A stretch of DNA of 64,000 bases, from assembly GCA_947498645.1 (NCBI GenBank), contig CANMKS010000001.1, positions 3,138,032-3,202,031 on the forward strand, in the 5' to 3' direction. This document shows, one piece after another, positions 9,048-16,918 of the stretch (position 1 is the first letter of the stretch; each line of letters opens with the position of its first letter). The DNA comes from an uncultured Paracoccaceae bacterium (GTDB taxonomy: Bacteria; Pseudomonadota; Alphaproteobacteria; Rhodobacterales; Rhodobacteraceae). The translations under genes were made by a program, and so were the position numbers. The notes under the pieces were generated by a model that saw only the letters and a list, made by a program, of their open reading frames with translations, made no database searches and was not told the origin of the DNA.

Positions 9048-10647
9048 GGGCGATATCAGAGATCACACGGATCACCGTGGGGCCTTTGGTTTGCAATGCC
9101 GTCTGCACCGCCTGCTTGAATTCCGCTAGGGTCGTGGGCTGGGTCGCTGCGGCACCGTAGGCTTCGGCCAGTTTGAGGAAATCAGGGTTGCGCTGGATCA
9201 CGGCATTGGGGGCGATCTGGGCGCGGACCATGCTATCTTCGATCTCACCCAGCTTGCCATTGTCCCAGATGATGATGGGCAGGGTGAGTTCCAGTTCCAC
9301 TGCGACTGCCAGTTCCTGCACGGTGTATTGAAATCCATAGTCCCCGGCGATGGCGATCACAGGTTTTTCGCCCACTCCGACCTTACCGCCGATGGCGGCA
9401 GGCAGCGCATAGCCCAACGTACCAAAGCCGTAAGGGTGGTGCCAATGGCCGGGACGGTCCATCGGATAGACCTCTTTGGCCGCATAGGCGAATTGGGTCA
9501 TGTCGGAATAGATCATTGTGTTGGATGGCAGCGCCGCTTTGAGGGCGTCGGCGACAGGCAGGATACCGGGGCGTTCAGCGTCTATTTCAGCGCGCCACTT
9601 TGTGATGTCCTGCCGAACATCATTCTCGGACCAACCTGTACTGACGATGTGACCAGCTAACTCATCTAATACTGCCTCAAAACATGGGGATGCATCACAT
9701 AGAAAGGAATCTGTCTGGCTTTGCGTGACCGCAGCCAGGTTTTCTGCATCAATATCGACGCGAATAGATCTACAGTCATGGCCGAGTTCTTCTCTCCACA
9801 AATCTACTTCCGATAAGGATGATCCAATCGTCAGAACCAAATCGGCCTTCGCAAAAACACTCTGTGATTGCGGCCGCGCAAGCATTGACCCGTAGTTCAG
9901 CGGATAGCTGTCATCGACAAGCCCTCTTGCGGCGTAGGTCATAAACGTCACCGCCCCAATGGCCCGCGCAAGCTTTGTGGAAAGCTCCCTCCCCATGCCG
10001 ACGGCCCCGCCACCAAACACGATTACGGGGTAAGACGCCTTTTCGAGCGCCGAAGCGATAACTGTTACAGCATTTTCGTCACGCTGGGATTTGTAAGCAG
10101 GTCGCCTGTCAAAGCTGGTCATAAACGGCGAGGGTTCAGAATCGGCCTCCAGTCTTTGGATAGGGACACAAACATGCTTGGGGCGAGGGCGTTGTGTATC
10201 AAATTCAGTGAACGCTCGATCAATCAACGTATAAGCCGCCTCCGCCGTCCTTGCTGTCACCGACCAATCGCACACGGTGGCCGCCGCCCCTTCCTGATCC
10301 TTCATCTGATGCAGTTGCCCGCGTGTGGCCTCTGTCTCATCCAACACCGACGAAATCACCAGCATCGGCACGCTATCGGAATAGGCCTGCCCCATCGGCG
10401 TCATGATGTTGCACAACCCCGGCCCCGAAATCACATAGGCCACGCCTGGCTTACCCGTCGCGCGGGCATAGCCGTCGGCCATGAACCCTGCCCCCTGTTC
10501 GTGCCGTGCCAGCACATGAGTGATCCCCGCCTCTTCGATCCCGCGATACATTTCCTGATTATGCACACCGGGAATGCCAAAGATTACATCGACCCCGCGA
10601 TCTTTCAGCATATGCGAGATTTGGGCGCCAAGCGGGCGGGTCGTCAT
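9034..10647 (-). CDS. ThDP-dependent enzyme, AruI-like (5-guanidino-2-oxopentanoate decarboxylase family)
   Basis: 537 aa, acetolactate synthase superfamily. The N-terminal Pyr domain has the activating Glu50 in RHEQGAGFMADGYAR. The central Rossmann-like domain spans about 190-330. The C-terminal PP domain binds ThDP-Mg with GDY at 433-435 and Asn461, a variant of the GDG...N motif. The N-terminal sequence (FGIPGVH, ISGPGLCN) closely recalls AruI of the arginine transaminase pathway, which decarboxylates 2-ketoarginine; the substrate here is inferred. Its start lies one base after the trkH stop, so the two are co-transcribed. Codons in about 9650-10200 are unusual (AGA, TTA, GTA, TCT) compared with the flanks. 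Confidence 0.8.
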   Translation of the reverse strand: MTTRPLGAQISHMLKDRGVDVIFGIPGVHNQEMYRGIEEAGITHVLARHEQGAGFMADGYARATGKPGVAYVISGPGLCNIMTPMGQAYSDSVPMLVISSVLDETEATRGQLHQMKDQEGAAATVCDWSVTARTAEAAYTLIDRAFTEFDTQRPRPKHVCVPIQRLEADSEPSPFMTSFDRRPAYKSQRDENAVTVIASALEKASYPVIVFGGGAVGMGRELSTKLARAIGAVTFMTYAARGLVDDSYPLNYGSMLARPQSQSVFAKADLVLTIGSSLSEVDLWREELGHDCRSIRVDIDAENLAAVTQSQTDSFLCDASPCFEAVLDELAGHIVSTGWSENDVRQDITKWRAEIDAERPGILPVADALKAALPSNTMIYSDMTQFAYAAKEVYPMDRPGHWHHPYGFGTLGYALPAAIGGKVGVGEKPVIAIAGDYGFQYTVQELAVAVELELTLPIIIWDNGKLGEIEDSMVRAQIAPNAVIQRNPDFLKLAEAYGAAATQPTTLAEFKQAVQTALQTKGPTVIRVISDIALTSS

Positions 10648-10648
10648 A

Positions 10649-12097
10649 TCAGTTTCTCCAGAATTTGATGGAAACGATGGTCAACACCACCATGATTTCG
10701 AGCCGGCCAACGAACATCGCGATAGAGAGAATCCATTTCGCGGTGTCGTTGATGTTGGCATAATTGCCTGCCGGGCCAATCTCCAACCCCAGACCGGGGC
10801 CGATATTGGCCAAAGCAGCACTTGCGCCGGACACGGATGTGATGAAGTCGAGGCCAGTCAGCCCCAAGAGTACCGCCGTCGCGCCCAGCGACAGAAAGAA
10901 TGCGACCAGAAAGGCCATGACCGAGTTCAGAACGTCATCCCCAATCGGCCGCCCGTCATAGCGCGGGGTAAAGACGCCATGCGGCGAATGAATTTGCCGG
11001 ATCTGGCTTTTGATCGCTGCGAACACCAACTGATAGCGAAACACCTTGACCGAACAGGAGGTCGAGCCCGCACACCCTCCGATCAGCCCGATGAAAAAGA
11101 ACATTGCAACGGGAAACGTACCCCAACCCATATAGTCAGCGCTTGAATAGCCGGTGCCGGAGATGATCGATATGACGTTGAACAACGCCTCGCGGAAGGC
11201 ATATTCGCTGATCACACCGTCCCGCCCCCAGACCCATGACGCGATGAGCATGACGCAGAATCCGATGATCATGAAAAATACGTGGATTTGCGGGTCGCGC
11301 CACAGCGGCTGTGCTGTTCCCGCCAGAAGCTGCACGTAGCGGACAAAAGGCAAGGCCGCGAGGACCATGAACGCAGAACCGATGTAGTGGATCGCCGCAC
11401 CATAGGCCGCAAAGGACAGGTCCGTATTGGCCATGCCGCCGGTCGAAACAGTTGTCATGGCATGGACCATCGCATCAAAGGGCAACATCCCCGCCGCCAG
11501 ATAGGACAGTGCGCACGCAATGCTGAGACCGAAGTAGACCACAAAGATCTGGCGGGCAATCTCACCGGCGCGCGGCAGGATTTTCCCCATGGTATCAAAG
11601 GCTTCTGATCGGAAAATCTGCATACCGCCAACCCGCAGCTCGGGCAGGAACACCATTGCCACAACAATGATACCCACACCACCCAGCCATTGCAGCATAC
11701 CACGCCAGAGCTTGATGCCTTCGGGCAGCGCATCAATTCCGCTCAGGACCGTCGCCCCGGTGGTTGTCAGGCCCGACATGGCCTCAAAGAAGGCATCTGT
11801 AAAATTGGCTTCGGGCGCCCCCAAGACAAAGGGGATCGCCCCGAAAACCGGCAGCATCAGCCAGACAAGCGAGGTCAGCAGAAAGGTCTGGCGCAGGGTC
11901 AACCCCTCGGTCACGCCGTTGGAACAGGCCAAGGCGATCAGACCACCAGTCAACACGGTCACAATGGCGCTTTCGAAAAAGACAAACCAATGCCCGTTGC
12001 CTGCAATCAGGTCAGCGACAAGCGGTGCCAGCATCGTCAGCCCAAGCGACGCTACCAGCAGACCAATCACATATCCCACAGGGCGCAAGTCAAACAT
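10649..12097 (-). CDS. trkH: TrkH-family potassium uptake membrane protein
   Basis: 482 aa, about ten hydrophobic segments in the M1-P-M2 fourfold plan of TrkH/KtrB. Pore-loop selectivity motifs can be seen in order: LTTTGATVL, VSTGGMANTD, AGCAGSTSCSVK, ALANIGPGLG. TrkH forms the K+ channel of the inner membrane and normally works with the cytosolic NAD-binding regulator TrkA, which is not in this window. Followed by the AruI-like gene after a one-base gap. Family assignment is firm. Confidence 0.95.
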   Translation of the reverse strand: MFDLRPVGYVIGLLVASLGLTMLAPLVADLIAGNGHWFVFFESAIVTVLTGGLIALACSNGVTEGLTLRQTFLLTSLVWLMLPVFGAIPFVLGAPEANFTDAFFEAMSGLTTTGATVLSGIDALPEGIKLWRGMLQWLGGVGIIVVAMVFLPELRVGGMQIFRSEAFDTMGKILPRAGEIARQIFVVYFGLSIACALSYLAAGMLPFDAMVHAMTTVSTGGMANTDLSFAAYGAAIHYIGSAFMVLAALPFVRYVQLLAGTAQPLWRDPQIHVFFMIIGFCVMLIASWVWGRDGVISEYAFREALFNVISIISGTGYSSADYMGWGTFPVAMFFFIGLIGGCAGSTSCSVKVFRYQLVFAAIKSQIRQIHSPHGVFTPRYDGRPIGDDVLNSVMAFLVAFFLSLGATAVLLGLTGLDFITSVSGASAALANIGPGLGLEIGPAGNYANINDTAKWILSIAMFVGRLEIMVVLTIVSIKFWRN

Positions 12098-12254
12098 ATC
12101 GCAGCGTTGGCGCGGCGGCGCGCCAGTGTCAAGAACAGCGCATCCAAAAGGTCGCGCCTGAAACGGCGAAAGCGCGCTTTAGGGTCAGGCCTTAGCTGGC
12201 AATGCATAATGGAAGTCACACAGGGATGGTTCGGCACATTTCGGCACAGCTTGC

Positions 12255-12950
12255 TTAGCCCTGCCCCGCAAGCCATGTCTTGTAGTCACTGACCAACAGA
12301 TGTGTTGGCGCTGTGTCCTCTTCTATATTGGCAAAGCGACCGATGGGTTCGCGGAAGATATTGTCGGTCTCGTCATCATTGACGGTAGAAACCTCGCCGA
12401 TCAGCACATCGCCGCCCTCACCCCAGAATGCGTGCCAATCGCCGGGCATCAGCGTCACACTTTCGCCGGGGGCGAATTTGAGCCTTTCACCGGGTCGGAA
12501 TGGCCGCCTGATGCCATCACACATCACAACGCCTCCGGCGGTTTCATCGAAATTGCCATCCGGATCAGAGCCGTAAAGTTCAATCACCATCGTCGCACCG
12601 CCGCGGTTGATGATATCTTCGGCCTTGATCACGTGGGTGTGCATCGGTGACAACTGATCCTGTCTGGAGATCAACAGTTTTTCAGCATAGCACATGCCGC
12701 CGCCGCGTTGCAGATCCGCCAGGCGGCCATTGCGCAATGTGAACAGGAACAGCCCCATTTCATCATAGCGGCCCGCACCGTAGTCTGTGATGTCCCAGCC
12801 GCAGCGTGCGTCGATTACCGCTTGCGCCTGCGCCGCGCGAGATTTGAACTCTTCGGGCGTCCAATAGGCCCATGGGGGTAAGACAAACCCGTAGGATCGG
12901 ATCATCTCATCCGCTTGCGCCATGATGTCATTGATGCGGGATCGCTGCAT
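12255..12950 (-). CDS. D-lyxose ketol-isomerase family protein
   Basis: 231 aa, cupin fold. Matches the D-lyxose isomerase family (E. coli YdaE/EcSI-like), which interconverts D-lyxose and D-xylulose or D-mannose and D-fructose with a divalent metal. The metal site is visible: PMHTH at about 119, a downstream Glu in VIELYGSDPDG, and PGDWHAFWGEGG near 180 with a further His. The ATG at 12950 is the natural start. It is a single gene after trkH with no transporter or kinase beside it, so the physiological sugar cannot be read from context. Confidence 0.85.
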   Translation of the reverse strand: MQRSRINDIMAQADEMIRSYGFVLPPWAYWTPEEFKSRAAQAQAVIDARCGWDITDYGAGRYDEMGLFLFTLRNGRLADLQRGGGMCYAEKLLISRQDQLSPMHTHVIKAEDIINRGGATMVIELYGSDPDGNFDETAGGVVMCDGIRRPFRPGERLKFAPGESVTLMPGDWHAFWGEGGDVLIGEVSTVNDDETDNIFREPIGRFANIEEDTAPTHLLVSDYKTWLAGQG

Positions 12951-13022
12951 AACCCAAATCCGTAAACGATTACGGGGATGCTGGTTGCTTTCGCCAGCAT
13001 TTGCAACTGAAAACGGACAGGT

Positions 13023-13790
13023 TTAGCCGGCCTTGCGTAACGCACCCGCCGCCCAGGCGCGGCATGCCTCGCCAAATGCAGTAAAGAGCGGGCGCGACAC
13101 CGGGTCATCCTGCGCATTCCATTCAGGATGCCATTGCACCGACATGGTGAAACCGGGCGCGTCCTTGATGTAAATCGCCTCTGGCGTGCCATCTGGTGCG
13201 TAGCCGTCGATCACGACGCGCGGGCCGGGCACCTTGATCCCCTGCCCATGCAATGTATTGGTCATGACCCTGGATGCGCCAAAAAGCTGATGGAACGGGC
13301 CACCCTCGGTCAGTGCGACCTCATGGCGCAGAGCGAATTTCTCTTCCAGCGTGCCGTCAGGTGGCATACGATGATTGTCGCGGCCCGGTAAATCGCGGAT
13401 TTCAGGGTAGAGTGACCCACCCATTGCCACGTTGACCTCTTGAAACCCAAGGCACACGCCCAGAATGGGCTGTCCGCGGGTCACACAAGCCCGGATCAGT
13501 GGTAACGTGATACGGTCGCGATTGCGTTCATATGTGCCATGCGCCTCAGTGAATTGCTCGCCGTATTCCTCTGGATGGACGTTGGGCCGCCCGCCGGGAA
13601 AGAAAAACCCGTCAAAGGTGTTCATCAGCTCGTCGACGCTGACCTTTTCGGGATCAACCGGAACGATCAAAGGCAATGTGCCGGATACATCCGACAGGGC
13701 CTGCACGTTCAAGGCACCGGCACCATAGACGTGATAGTCATCATTGATCATATGGCTGTTTGAAATGATGCCGACGACAGGGCGGGACAT
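13023..13790 (-). CDS. gamma-glutamyl-gamma-aminobutyrate hydrolase family protein (peptidase C26)
   Basis: 255 aa, class I glutamine amidotransferase fold. The nucleophile elbow reads GVCLGFQEVN with Cys113, and the catalytic His221/Glu223 sit in QWHPEWN. This matches PuuD-like enzymes that hydrolyse gamma-glutamyl-GABA in the putrescine (puu) pathway. No other puu genes are nearby; the closest genes encode lyxose isomerase (73 bases downstream) and GlcG. The substrate may be another gamma-glutamyl compound. Confidence 0.88.
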   Translation of the reverse strand: MSRPVVGIISNSHMINDDYHVYGAGALNVQALSDVSGTLPLIVPVDPEKVSVDELMNTFDGFFFPGGRPNVHPEEYGEQFTEAHGTYERNRDRITLPLIRACVTRGQPILGVCLGFQEVNVAMGGSLYPEIRDLPGRDNHRMPPDGTLEEKFALRHEVALTEGGPFHQLFGASRVMTNTLHGQGIKVPGPRVVIDGYAPDGTPEAIYIKDAPGFTMSVQWHPEWNAQDDPVSRPLFTAFGEACRAWAAGALRKAG

Positions 13791-13926
13791 GGATTCTCCT
13801 TTTGCGATTGTCCTTGTCTAGCGTCAAATGCGGTGCAGGCAAAGGGATCACGCGCGCACAGCCGATCAGCCCTGATGCACAGGGTATCTCTGCCGGGTGA
13901 CAATGACGGATCGGGCTTGCGCTAAA

Positions 13927-14355
13927 CTAGGCCTCTCCGGTCAGGCCCGCAGCTTCGATCCCGGCCATGGCAGCGATCACATCGTTGTCGGACGTGTCAC
14001 CAGTGACACCAACGGCACCAATCACCTTGCCCCGCTTGTCATGCACCAGCACGCCACCGGGCACAGGCACAACCTGACCACCATAAACGCCATTCACAGC
14101 AGCCATAAAATAGGCCTGCTGTTCGGCACGCGCCATCTGCGCGGTGCCTGCCATGCCCAACATGACAGCGCCGTAGGCCTTGCCATGGGCAATCGCGAAC
14201 CGGCCGGGTGCGGCACCATCAGCGCGTTCAAAGGCCTTCACATGGCCACCCGCATCAAGCACAACAACCGAGAGCGGTTTGAACCCCATCTCGCTCCCTT
14301 TGGAGAGCGCTTTGCGGATTATTGTCCGCGCCTTGTTGGATGAAATCTCGGCCAT
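13927..14355 (-). CDS. glcG: GlcG/HbpS heme-degrading-like domain protein
   Basis: 142 aa, no signal peptide. The whole protein is one GlcG/HbpS domain (Pfam Haem_degrading), with VVVLDAGGHVKAFERADGA near 30 and PVPGGVLVHDKRGKVIGAVG near 97. It follows malate synthase G with a gap of 13 bases, an arrangement resembling the E. coli glc operon, where glcG lies beside glcB. Its biochemical role remains unsettled in the literature; the genomic link to glyoxylate use is the best clue. Confidence 0.9.
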   Translation of the reverse strand: MAEISSNKARTIIRKALSKGSEMGFKPLSVVVLDAGGHVKAFERADGAAPGRFAIAHGKAYGAVMLGMAGTAQMARAEQQAYFMAAVNGVYGGQVVPVPGGVLVHDKRGKVIGAVGVTGDTSDNDVIAAMAGIEAAGLTGEA

Positions 14356-14368
14356 AGGTTCTTTTCCT

Positions 14369-16516
14369 TTAATGGTTGCGCTGCGCCTTGAGCTCTAACC
14401 GACGCTGGTGCAACACAGGTTCGGTGTAGCCGGACGGCTGGATCCGGCCCTTGAACACCAGATCACATGCCGCCTGAAAAGCAATGCCGTCAAATTCCGG
14501 CGCCATCGGGCGATAGGCCGGATCATCCGCGTTCTGGCCATCAACAACAGCAGCCATCTTGCGCATCGCCTCCATGACCTGCGCCTGTGTGACGATGTCG
14601 TGGTGCAGCCAATTGGCCAGGGCCTGACTGGAAATCCGGCAGGTTGCCCGATCTTCCATCAGACCGACATCATTGATATCAGGCACTTTCGAACACCCGA
14701 CCCCCTGATCAATCCAGCGGACGACATACCCCAGAATACCTTGGGCGTTGTTCTCGATTTCCTTGATCTTCTGCGCATCCGACCAGCGCTGATATTGCGC
14801 CAGCGGGATATCCAGAATCGAGGACACATAGGCCCGCCGCCCGCCTTTGCGCAGTTTCGCCTGTACGGCCATCACATCCACCTTGTGATAGTGCAGTGCA
14901 TGCAAGGTCGCCGCTGTCGGGCTTGGCACCCACGCGCAGTTTGCCCCCGATTGCGGATGCCCGATCTTTTGTTCCAGCATCGCGGCCATCATGTCAGGCA
15001 TCGCCCACATGCCTTTGCCGATCTGGGCCTTGCCGGAAAAACCACACTCCAGACCGATATCGACGTTCTGATCCTCATAAGCGCCAATCCATTGTTTGCG
15101 CTTGATAAAGTCCTTGCGGCTAAACGGCCCTGCCTCCATCGAGGTATGGATTTCATCGCCGGTCCGGTCCAGAAAACCGGTGTTGATAAAGGCCACCCGC
15201 GACTTGGCAGCACGGATACATTCCTTGAGATTAACGGTTGTGCGCCGCTCTTCGTCCATGATCCCGATCTTGACGGTATCGCGGGGCAGGCCCAGCGCAT
15301 CTTCGACCTTGCTGAATATGTCATTGGTCAGTGCGACCTCTTCCGGCCCATGCATCTTGGGCTTGACCACATAGGCCGAACCAAGCGCAGAGTTGCCGCC
15401 TTCGCGCCTGAGATCATGCAGGGCGATCATCACGGTGACCATCGCATCCATGAGCCCCTCAAACACCTCATCCCCATTGCCATCCAGAATGGCCGGGTTT
15501 GTCATCAGATGGCCCACGTTGCGGATCCACAGCAGCGCGCGGCCTTTCAACGTCACCGCCGACCCGTCAGGGGCAGTATATACCTGATCATCATTCAGGC
15601 GGCGGGTCATTGTCTTGCCCCCTTTCTGGAAAGACGCGGTCAGATCACCCCGCATCAGGCCAAGCCAGTTGTCGTAGGCCTCCACCTTGTCCTCGGCATC
15701 CACGCAGGCCACACTGTCTTCGCAGTCCATGATGGCTGATACAGCACTTTCCAGACGGACATCGGCCAACAGTGCCTGATCACGGCTGCCGATGGGATGC
15801 GCGCGGTCAAAGACCAGTTCAACGTGCAAGCCGTTGTTGCAAAGCAGCACCGCATCAGGGGCTTTGGGATTGCCGCGGTAGCCTACGAATTTTTCGGGCT
15901 GGCGCAGGGGCTGATCATCAATCAGCAGGGCGCCATCATGCACGTAGTAGCGCGACACATCCGCGTGGCTGGCGCCCGCGATCGGAAACGCCTCGTCCAA
16001 AAACACCCGCGCCCGCGCCACGACGCGAGACCCGTGCCCGCGATCATAGGCACCTTTGGGGGGCTGAACGCCCATCGCATCAGTTCCATAAAATGCATCA
16101 TACAGACTGCCCCAGCGGGCATTGGCTGCGTTCAGCGCAAAACGCGCATTGGTGATGGGCACAACCAGTTGCGGGCCGGGAACGGTTGCAATTTCGGGGT
16201 CTACATTCTTGGTTTCAATCGTAAAATCAGGGCCTTCGTCAACAAGATAGCCGATCTCTTTGAGGAAGTTTTCATAGGCTGTGCGGTCAAGTGCTTGCCC
16301 CGCCCGTTCCACATGCCAGGCGTCGATCCTGGCCTGAATATCATCGCGGGTCTTGAGGATGGCGCGGTTGCGCGGGGTCATCTCTGCAACCAGATCGGCA
16401 AAGCCTTTCCAGAAGGTATCACTGTCAATCCCGGTGCCATCAATCGCTTTGGTGTCGATGAATTCAGCCAGTTCTGTGGCTACCTGAAGCCCGTGTTTCT
16501 CGGTCCGTTCTGACAT
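14369..16516 (-). CDS. glcB: malate synthase G
   Basis: 715 aa, the usual length for the monomeric G isoform. It condenses glyoxylate with acetyl-CoA to malate. Family blocks are clear: [15 protein letters not shown] near 263, [14 protein letters not shown] near 325, [11 protein letters not shown] near 385, [15 protein letters not shown] near 420 (acid/base region), [20 protein letters not shown] near 445, and [11 protein letters not shown] near 615. Followed by glcG. No isocitrate lyase or glycolate oxidase gene is in the window, so whether it serves glycolate, purine or acetate metabolism is not shown here. Confidence 0.97.
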   Translation of the reverse strand: MSERTEKHGLQVATELAEFIDTKAIDGTGIDSDTFWKGFADLVAEMTPRNRAILKTRDDIQARIDAWHVERAGQALDRTAYENFLKEIGYLVDEGPDFTIETKNVDPEIATVPGPQLVVPITNARFALNAANARWGSLYDAFYGTDAMGVQPPKGAYDRGHGSRVVARARVFLDEAFPIAGASHADVSRYYVHDGALLIDDQPLRQPEKFVGYRGNPKAPDAVLLCNNGLHVELVFDRAHPIGSRDQALLADVRLESAVSAIMDCEDSVACVDAEDKVEAYDNWLGLMRGDLTASFQKGGKTMTRRLNDDQVYTAPDGSAVTLKGRALLWIRNVGHLMTNPAILDGNGDEVFEGLMDAMVTVMIALHDLRREGGNSALGSAYVVKPKMHGPEEVALTNDIFSKVEDALGLPRDTVKIGIMDEERRTTVNLKECIRAAKSRVAFINTGFLDRTGDEIHTSMEAGPFSRKDFIKRKQWIGAYEDQNVDIGLECGFSGKAQIGKGMWAMPDMMAAMLEQKIGHPQSGANCAWVPSPTAATLHALHYHKVDVMAVQAKLRKGGRRAYVSSILDIPLAQYQRWSDAQKIKEIENNAQGILGYVVRWIDQGVGCSKVPDINDVGLMEDRATCRISSQALANWLHHDIVTQAQVMEAMRKMAAVVDGQNADDPAYRPMAPEFDGIAFQAACDLVFKGRIQPSGYTEPVLHQRRLELKAQRNH

Positions 16517-16627
16517 GGTGTCTTCCTTCTTGCCTTCGTTGTATGCCGCGGCACACTGTCGCTTGCGCCAGACCTAGTGCGAAAGTTTCCTTTAGGCAAC
16601 AAATGCAGGTGGCATTTTTCGAAGGTC

Positions 16628-16783
16628 TTAGCCGTCAGCGGCTTTGCGCCGGGATTTGCAGCGGCCCGAGCAATAACGCACGTCGCTCCAGACTTTCGCC
16701 CACTTCCTGCGCCACGCAAACGGCCGCCCACAGGTGGCACAGGTTTTCAGGGGCAGGTCAGATTTGCGGCGCATCTTGGGCAT
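16628..16783 (-). CDS. DUF2256 small zinc-ribbon-like protein
   Basis: 51 aa, found by reading the strand directly. Begins MPKMRRKSDLPLKTC and carries CATCGRPFAWRRKW and VRYCSGRCKSRRK, that is, two CxxC-type pairs set in a very basic chain. This is the DUF2256 signature, a tiny probable metal-binding protein often found near cryptochrome/photolyase genes; none is present here. Function unknown. Stop TAA at 16628-16630. It is divergent from pepN, with a palindromic element between them. Confidence 0.85.
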   Translation of the reverse strand: MPKMRRKSDLPLKTCATCGRPFAWRRKWAKVWSDVRYCSGRCKSRRKAADG

Positions 16784-16798
16784 GGCGCTGAACCTAAG

Positions 16799-16861
16799 GC
16801 ACCGACAAAGTTTTTCAAAAACTTTGCCCCAAAATCTGGGACAGATTTTGCGACCCGGTGC
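16799..16861. repeat. three-stem palindromic element (possible dispersed repeat)
   Basis: An outer 6-bp stem, GCACCG (16799-16804) with CGGTGC (16856-16861), encloses two perfect hairpins. One has arms CAAAGTTTTT/AAAAACTTTG around one base (16806-16826); the other has arms AAAATCTG/CAGATTTT around GGA (16831-16849). Together they would fold as a three-way junction in RNA or single-stranded DNA. It lies between the divergent DUF2256 and pepN genes. Confidence 0.6.
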
Positions 16862-16918
16862 TGGCGTATCGCCCCGACCCGCCCTACCCTGTCAACAACC
16901 GCTGCCAAGGATGACCTA

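Noticed and set aside
12525-12545. GCCTCCGGCGG inside the lyxose isomerase gene as a third copy of the 37-bp repeat
   Set aside because: Only the first eleven bases agree, and they encode part of the protein; the rest of the repeat is absent.
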